A stretch of 64,000 nucleotides of DNA from Eonycteris spelaea (Eukaryota > Chordata > Mammalia > Chiroptera > Pteropodidae), in contig PUFA01000070.1 of NCBI GenBank assembly GCA_003508835.1, forward strand, positions 4,216,001 through 4,280,000, in the 5' to 3' direction. Shown piece by piece: positions 58,515 through 64,000 of the stretch. A program made the position numbers and the translations under genes. Every line of letters starts with the position of its first letter. Positions within the stretch are counted from its first letter, which is position 1. Under the pieces are notes generated by a model. The model ran no database searches and was not told the DNA's origin. It saw only the letters and a list, made by a program, of their open reading frames with translations.

Positions 58515-59055
58515 GACAGATGTTTTTCAATACTGTATGCGTAGCCATATGTGGCGATTGAGCTTTTGAAATGTAGCTAATCTGAATTGAGATATTCTGT
58601 GGCTAGAAATATACACTAGATTTCAGAGCCTTATATATAAAAGAACGTAAAATATCTCAAGTTTTATATTGATTACTATATGAAATAAGTCTTTGGATAT
58701 GCTGTGTTAAATAAAATGTTATTAAGATGAATTTCACCTATATCTTTTATTTTTTATATTTATTTTTATTTATTTTATTTTTCATATTATGGTGACATTG
58801 GCCAATGAAATCCAGTAAGTTTCAAGTGTACAATTCAACAGTAAGGCATATATATATATTGCATTGTGTGTTCATTGCCCATAGTTAGATTTCTTTCTGT
58901 CACTACATATTTGACCCCTTTTAACCCATCTACCCTACTCCCCCCACCATCTGATAATCACTTCACCTATTTCTTTTTCAATTTTTAATGTGACTACATG
59001 AAATTTAAACTTATATATGTGGCCCAAATTATATTTCTGTTGCACAGCACTGCTC
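58515..59055 (+). mobile_element. hAT-type MER element, split by an L1 tail
   Basis: First part 58515-58748 ('gtagccatatgtggcgattg', 'agcttttgaaatgtagctaa', 'tctgaattgagatattctgt', 'ctagatttcagagccttata', 'gatgaatttcaccta'). Second part 58962-59055 ('atttttaatgtgactacatg', 'aaatttaaacttatatatgt', 'ggcccaaattatatttctgt', 'tgcacagcactg'). Together they give one element of about 330 bases, of the same family as 4375-4570. Confidence 0.8.
58749..58961 (-). mobile_element. L1 3' end, antisense, inserted in a DNA transposon
   Basis: Begins with a T-rich stretch (the A tail of an antisense L1), then 'catattatggtgacattggc', 'aagtttcaagtgtacaattc', 'attgcattgtgtgttcattg' and a C-rich 'ctactccccccaccat'. 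The flanks ttcacctatatctttt (58733-58748) and ttcacctatttctttt (58962-58977) are identical at 15 of 16 positions and are the target-site duplication. Length is only about 210 bases. Confidence 0.9.
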
Positions 59056-59116
59056 TTGACTACCCTATTAGCTTAGTATTCTTTTTAATTTCTAGGTTCT
59101 TTTTAAGAACTGTGCA

Positions 59117-59180
59117 GGGTCTGAGGCTTTACCTTATTTGCCTGCTAAGGGTCTGAGGCTTTACCTTATTTGCCTGCTAA
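59117..59180. repeat. Perfect 32-bp tandem duplication
   Basis: The 32-base unit at 59117-59148 is repeated without any change at 59149-59180. The unit starts gggtctgaggctttacctta. It is not a microsatellite and no known repeat boundary lies at the junction. Confidence 0.95.
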
Positions 59181-60559
59181 CAAATTATCTTGCCACAGTT
59201 TCAAGGATTCTAGTACAAGCCATGAGACTCATGAATCAAAGATAAAGGATTGTTTATCATTCATAACAACAGCAGTAGCCTGTGTACCAGTATTTTTTTT
59301 TTTTTGCACTACTTCTGAGTCCCAATTCTCATGGGCAATATGAAGATAGCTAACATCTAAAGGGTGACACAACAGGAGAATTTCAAATGTAGGAAACTGA
59401 AATATTCTATCATAGTCAGTTAGCATGCTTACCTTTGCTCCATTATCTTTATTTTACTGGACAGAAAGCATGTGTGCCCTTTGTTCTGGAAGAAGACATT
59501 GTATTGTCTAAGACTCTAGTAAACCTGCCCTTTCCTCTGATTAGAGGCACTTATTCTGTAATTACTACACAAATACCCTTGAAGAGATAATCTGGAACAA
59601 AAATGATCAGTGCCTTGCTTGCAAGATTGGAGACAATTTTTGTGTTTCTGTCCAATAGATCTCTTCCTCAAGACCTTATTACTAAAAAAAGATGTGAAAA
59701 CAAAGGCCACTCCTTGACTTTCCAACTTGTGCTTAAGAGATTAAAGACGAGGAAACCCTTATGTGGATATCCAGAAGAGAATCTCATTCCCCAGTGTATA
59801 GAAAATGTCAGAGTCTAGAGGGGCTATGCTTTTTCTGCTACATTTTTGCTCTCATGGGCAAAAAAGAAAATAATCTCTAGCACTTGGTCCAGCTTTCTGG
59901 ACCACTCTGCGTGTGTCAAAGCCTGATGAGTGAGCTCAAGCATACACAAGAACTGATTCTCCTAACATTCATTTTGGTTAGTACCAATCATGCCTTAATC
60001 ACTTATATTTATAATAATAAAATACAGTATAATAGTAATAAAGCAGTATATATAAAACATGTAAGTCAACTACATAATAAAGTATAATATTTATAAAATA
60101 TATAGCATTTACCTTTAGAAATTCTGAGGGTATCAGACACTAAACTCAATAATAATGCCATTGTGCAAAATATATTCTGTAATCATCTGTGTTTTCAGAA
60201 TCTTGTTTTGATTATTCCCAAAGATAGAGATTTTTCTCCTTTGGCAAATGGTAAGATTTTTGTAAACATCTCAAAGTTATTTATAGCGAAGTCCTGTGAA
60301 TAAGTTGAGTAATACAGTAGGGTATTACTACTTTGTGAAAAAGCAAAGAATGATTTTAAGACTCTTAAAGTGGATTTTAAAATAGTTATAAAGCAAAAAA
60401 AAAATTCACAAAATTATTTTGAGTAAAAGCATTTTCCAAGTAATTACATAGCTTTATAAAGTGACTGATTTAAAAGTGTATGCCCTTTTTGATTGCATAA
60501 ATGTTAGTAATAGTGTATTAAAATCACTTTCATTCAACAGCCATGTCCTGTTCCCTGTA
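59181..60559. other. Unclassified sequence
   Basis: No gene or named repeat. A 13-T run is near 59292. Short frames at 59229-59426, 59516-59725, 59603-59818 and 59884-60087 overlap one another in part and have no motif. AT-rich at 60000-60110. Confidence 0.5.
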
Positions 60560-60730
60560 TTAATAATAATAGCTGATAATTATGGATCACTTATACTGTG
60601 CTAAATACTTTATATGTATTAATCATCAGAAATTTTATTTACAGGGAGAAAAAAGGCACAGCAAGTTTTAGTAACTTGTCCAGATCACCCAGTTAGTTTG
60701 TATCAGACTCAGAATTTGAATAAGGGCATA
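60560..60730 (-). mobile_element. MIR SINE (antisense)
   Basis: 'tactgtgctaaatactttat', 'gtattaatcatcagaaattt', 'aagttttagtaacttgtcca', 'gatcacccagttagtttgta' and 'tcagactcagaatttgaat' give the antisense MIR order. Confidence 0.85.
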
Positions 60731-61107
60731 CTTCACATATATACAAGGTTTGAAATATGCATAATTACATGCCAACCTCTGTATTTTCAAAAACATTTAA
60801 CCAAAGATTTGTACTTACTATGATGAAAAGATAATGTCTTTTTTGGAACTTTTATACTCTATACCATATATGTTGGTTCCATTCTGTGTCAATAGCTCAT
60901 TTTCATATTCAGTGTCTCCCCTGAGTACAAAAAGAATGTGAAACTCCCATGAGATATACAAATCTAGTTTTTCCATTAAACGAGTTTTCAATCTGTTATG
61001 TTTATAAATTCAAAATAATGGATAAAATTAAGATATAAGAAAGCCTTTGAATTCTATTAAACCATGTATTAAAAATTCCTGCTTTGTCTAAGAAGGAAAT
61101 AAACAGC
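60731..61107. other. Unclassified sequence
   Basis: Nothing recognised. Confidence 0.5.
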
Positions 61108-61708
<601 letters not shown>

Positions 61709-61711
<3 letters not shown>

Positions 61712-62479
61712 TTCTCACACAGTTTGTCCAAAATAAGCTTTCTTCTTGAAAAAATTTGACTCTTTTCAAATAACCTGCAGAGTACTCTACTGGAGTGATT
61801 AATTGTATTTATCAAAAGGGAAAGAGAAATGGAACTCTATTCCAGCAAATAGTATGATGTGGCTATAATGCTCACTTAAAAAATATATTTTAAAGTATTG
61901 TCTTCTAAATTGGTCTGCTTTATTATTTTGGTTTAGAGCCTTGATAGTAATAAAAATAAAGTATTTCCACATCCAAAATAGTAACATAAATTTCCATTTT
62001 TGCCTTTTTTTTCTATTAAATTAACCATAAATAATTGGATTAAAAAAAATCTTTGAGATGTAGAATTTTTATTGTTAAATTTTATTTCTCAGTCTTTCTC
62101 CCAAAGGTATCTAAGATTTTATCTCAGAAGAAAGAAGATTTTTCCAGTGATTCTAAAACTAGAATCACTACATGGGTTTCTAATGAGGAGTTTTGTTCTG
62201 TCATGAACCCTTACCTAGCATCTACTATGGCAGATGGTGTGAATTTGCTGGCAGATGAAGGGATTCGGATGAGTTGGAATTAATAGAAATGAATCAAACT
62301 GATGTTTGAGTCATCTTAATCATGGTCTATGGGGATAGAACATGAGGGCTGTCTCATTGGTAAACTGGCAACTTACAGACAGAAGGTCAGGTGGGAAAAA
62401 CCATTGGAGAGCATGTTTGCTTTTGTAAAATGGGTTTGGATGTTTGTTGCTGTTTTAAACTAATTTTCAAAAATGCAGA
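61709..62479. other. Unclassified sequence
   Basis: No gene or named repeat. A 76-codon frame at 62053-62283 ends in a serine/threonine-containing stretch without a known domain. I cannot exclude a decayed exon but have no support for it. Confidence 0.45.
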
Positions 62480-62705
62480 GGGTAGCAGCAACTAAGACTG
62501 TAGATTTATAACCAAATTGGCTGGGTTCATATCTAGACTACTACTTATCAGCTTTTTATCTTCTCTGTAGACACATTTATTAACTTGTCAGTTTTCTCAT
62601 CTTTAAATTGAGGATACTTTAATATTTCAGTAGTTGTAAGGATTGAATAAGTAATACATTTAAAGAGCTTTGACCAGTGCCTGGCGTAGTAAACACGTGA
62701 TAAAT
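62480..62705 (+). mobile_element. MIR SINE (nearly complete)
   Basis: Sense MIR: 'gcagcaactaagactgtaga', 'ttggctgggttcatatctag', 'tgtcagttttctcatcttta', 'ttgtaaggattgaataagta' and 'gaccagtgcctggcgtagta' then 'gtgataaattct'. Confidence 0.9.
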
Positions 62706-62714
62706 TCTCAACCC

Positions 62715-63223
62715 TGTGACAGTTAATTTTATGTGTCAGTCTGACTAGGCTAAGGGATGCCCAGATAGCTGGTAAAACTTTATTTCTGGGTATGTCTGCG
62801 AGGGTGTTTCTGGAAGAGATTAGCACTTGAAATGGTAGACTGACTAAAAAGATCACCTTCGCCAACACAGTGGGCATTATGCAATTATTGAGGGCTTGAG
62901 TAGCACAAAGAAACAGAAGAGTAAATTTCCTTCTTTTTTTGCTTGAGCTGGGACATCTATCTTCTATTGCCCTCAGATACCATCATCACTCCTGGGTATT
63001 GGGCCTTCAGACATAGACTGAGACTTACATCATTGGCCCCCCTGGTTCTCAGGTCTTTGTGTTTTATTGGAATTACACAACCAGCTTCCAGTTTGCAGAT
63101 AATAGATCATGGGACTTCTCAGTCTCCATGAATGCATGAGCCAATCTCTCATAATAGATCTGTCTGTATACATATCTGTATATCTTATTGGTTCTTTTTC
63201 TCTGGGGAACCCTGACTAATACT
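62715..63223 (+). mobile_element. MLT2-like ERVL solitary LTR
   Basis: Full-length motif order: 'tgtgacagttaattttatgt', 'gtcagtctgactaggctaag', 'ggatgcccagatagctggta', 'ctgcgagggtgtttctggaa', 'gagattagcacttgaaatgg', 'tgcttgagctgggacatcta', 'ggaattacacaaccagcttc', 'catgagccaatctctcataa' and 'tctggggaaccctgactaat'. No internal viral genes adjoin it. Confidence 0.9.
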
Positions 63224-63227
63224 AATA

Positions 63228-63350
63228 GCAAATCCTACTTTATAGATGAAAATTTTAAGCCAAAAAACATTTAAGTAATTTGCCCAAGAGCATGTAGCTG
63301 GTAAGTAACTAAACTGAGATTTGAAGCCAGGCGCTGTGGCTAGAGATTAT
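63228..63350 (-). mobile_element. MIR fragment (antisense)
   Basis: 'ctactttatagatgaaaatt', 'aagtaatttgcccaagagca', 'tgtagctggtaagtaactaa' and 'actgagatttgaagccaggc' are the antisense MIR core and end. Confidence 0.9.
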
Positions 63351-63944
63351 ATATAATGACTCCAGTAGATTTGAGAGTTTTTGGTTAAATTTTAGTGGCA
63401 TTGTCAAGATTGTATCTCGGTTTGTTAAAATATTGGCTGCTACATAAGAAAAATCCTTTAAAGTATGACTGTTGCTAATAAAAACATAATTAAGCCTCAA
63501 GAAAGAAGAACAAAAGTTTCCTACAACAATGTAACTGAATACTACTTTAATAGATAAAAGAATGTTGTCGTAAAGGCTTCATTTAGATAAAACTTGAGCC
63601 AGTAGGTAAGAATGAGTGGCTTATTGTACAGCTCACTAATTTAGGAATATTAATCTAATAAAATTGAATGAATTCTTTCCATTATTATTCTTGGCCCACA
63701 GGAAAGTCGATAAAAGCTAAAGTATGATAGAGTCACATTAGGGGTCACATCAGATTCAACTAAGAGTAGGGGTCTTAGAGCAATTGAATTTTTACAAATG
63801 TCTTTTTGGCTTCTCTGGGCTTGTGTGTTATGTTTATACTGAACTTGCTGTATGTAAGTTATGGTTTAAAGTGTTTGCTTCCTAAAGCCACTTGCTTTCT
63901 GAAGCACTAGAGCATGACACAGGACAGTGAGAAACTGCCATTCT
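63351..63944. other. Unclassified sequence
   Basis: Nothing recognised. Confidence 0.5.
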
Positions 63945-64000
63945 GACACTGTGATTTAAGAGCAGGGATGGTGGAGTCAGACCAAGGGAGATTATAATCC
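63945..64000 (+). mobile_element. MIR SINE 5' start, cut by the window end
   Basis: 'cactgtgatttaagagcagg', 'gatggtggagtcagaccaag' match the MIR start (the usual 'gtggttaagagcatggac', 'tctggagtcagactgcctgg'). It continues past the window. Confidence 0.75.

Overview
This is nuclear DNA from a placental mammal: a visibly AT-rich, gene-poor (intergenic or intronic) stretch. I find no intact protein-coding gene, no convincing spliced exon and no functional RNA gene. What can be recognised is transposon debris of several ages. Ancient layers shared by all mammals are MIR SINEs, L2 LINEs, hAT-type DNA transposon remnants and MaLR/ERVL solitary LTRs (MLT1-, MLT2-like). Over these lie L1 fragments of several ages, one half-LINE of HAL1 type, one ribosomal-protein retrocopy, one unidentified possible retrocopy and many microsatellites.

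Lineage: I recognise no Alu, rodent B1/B2, carnivore CAN, ruminant Bov or horse ERE SINE. The younger L1 3' ends (about 13.76, 23.4, 25.5, 45.5, 52.1 and 58.8 kb) are of the laurasiatherian kind. From memory they look most like bat L1 tails, perhaps of a lineage poor in young SINEs. This is an inference, not an identification.

Layout. 0-11 kb: mostly unclassifiable sequence with an L1 tail (1.2 kb), an MLT1-like LTR (5.1 kb), a hAT remnant (4.4 kb) and MIRs. 11-15.2 kb: an unidentified possible retrocopy, then an L2 apparently broken up by L1 fragments. 16-20.7 kb: MLT1-like LTR, old L1, MIRs. 20.8-23.15 kb: antisense HAL1-like element with decayed ORF1, an expanded AT tract and a 60-bp perfect palindrome. 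23-29 kb: L1 tail, MaLR fragment, antisense L1 with target-site duplication, L2 and MIR pieces. 29.3-32.2 kb: L2, an L1 5' region joined to L1 ORF2, L2. 32.6-40.2 kb: MIRs, a GATA microsatellite, old antisense L1 copies, L2 and an MLT2-like LTR. 40-45 kb: little recognisable. 45.4-47.6 kb: antisense L1 with target-site duplication. 47.6-51 kb: unclassified. 51-52.2 kb: sense L1 end. 52.7-59.2 kb: MIR/L2 pieces, two MLT1-like LTRs (one with a long GA tract), two hAT-like remnants (one split by an L1 tail) and a 32-bp tandem duplication. 60.5-64 kb: MIRs, an RPS2 processed pseudogene with a 31-nt A tail, an MLT2-like LTR and the start of a further MIR.

There is no operon or pathway here. The longer ORFs that I could assign are L1/HAL1 coding remnants, antisense shadows of L1, pseudogene pieces or microsatellite translations. 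I found no evidence of a new biological system. The most noteworthy items are the HAL1-like element with its palindrome, the dated nested insertions and the two retrocopies. Element boundaries are estimated by eye, usually to within 10-50 bases, and subfamily names are from memory without alignment.
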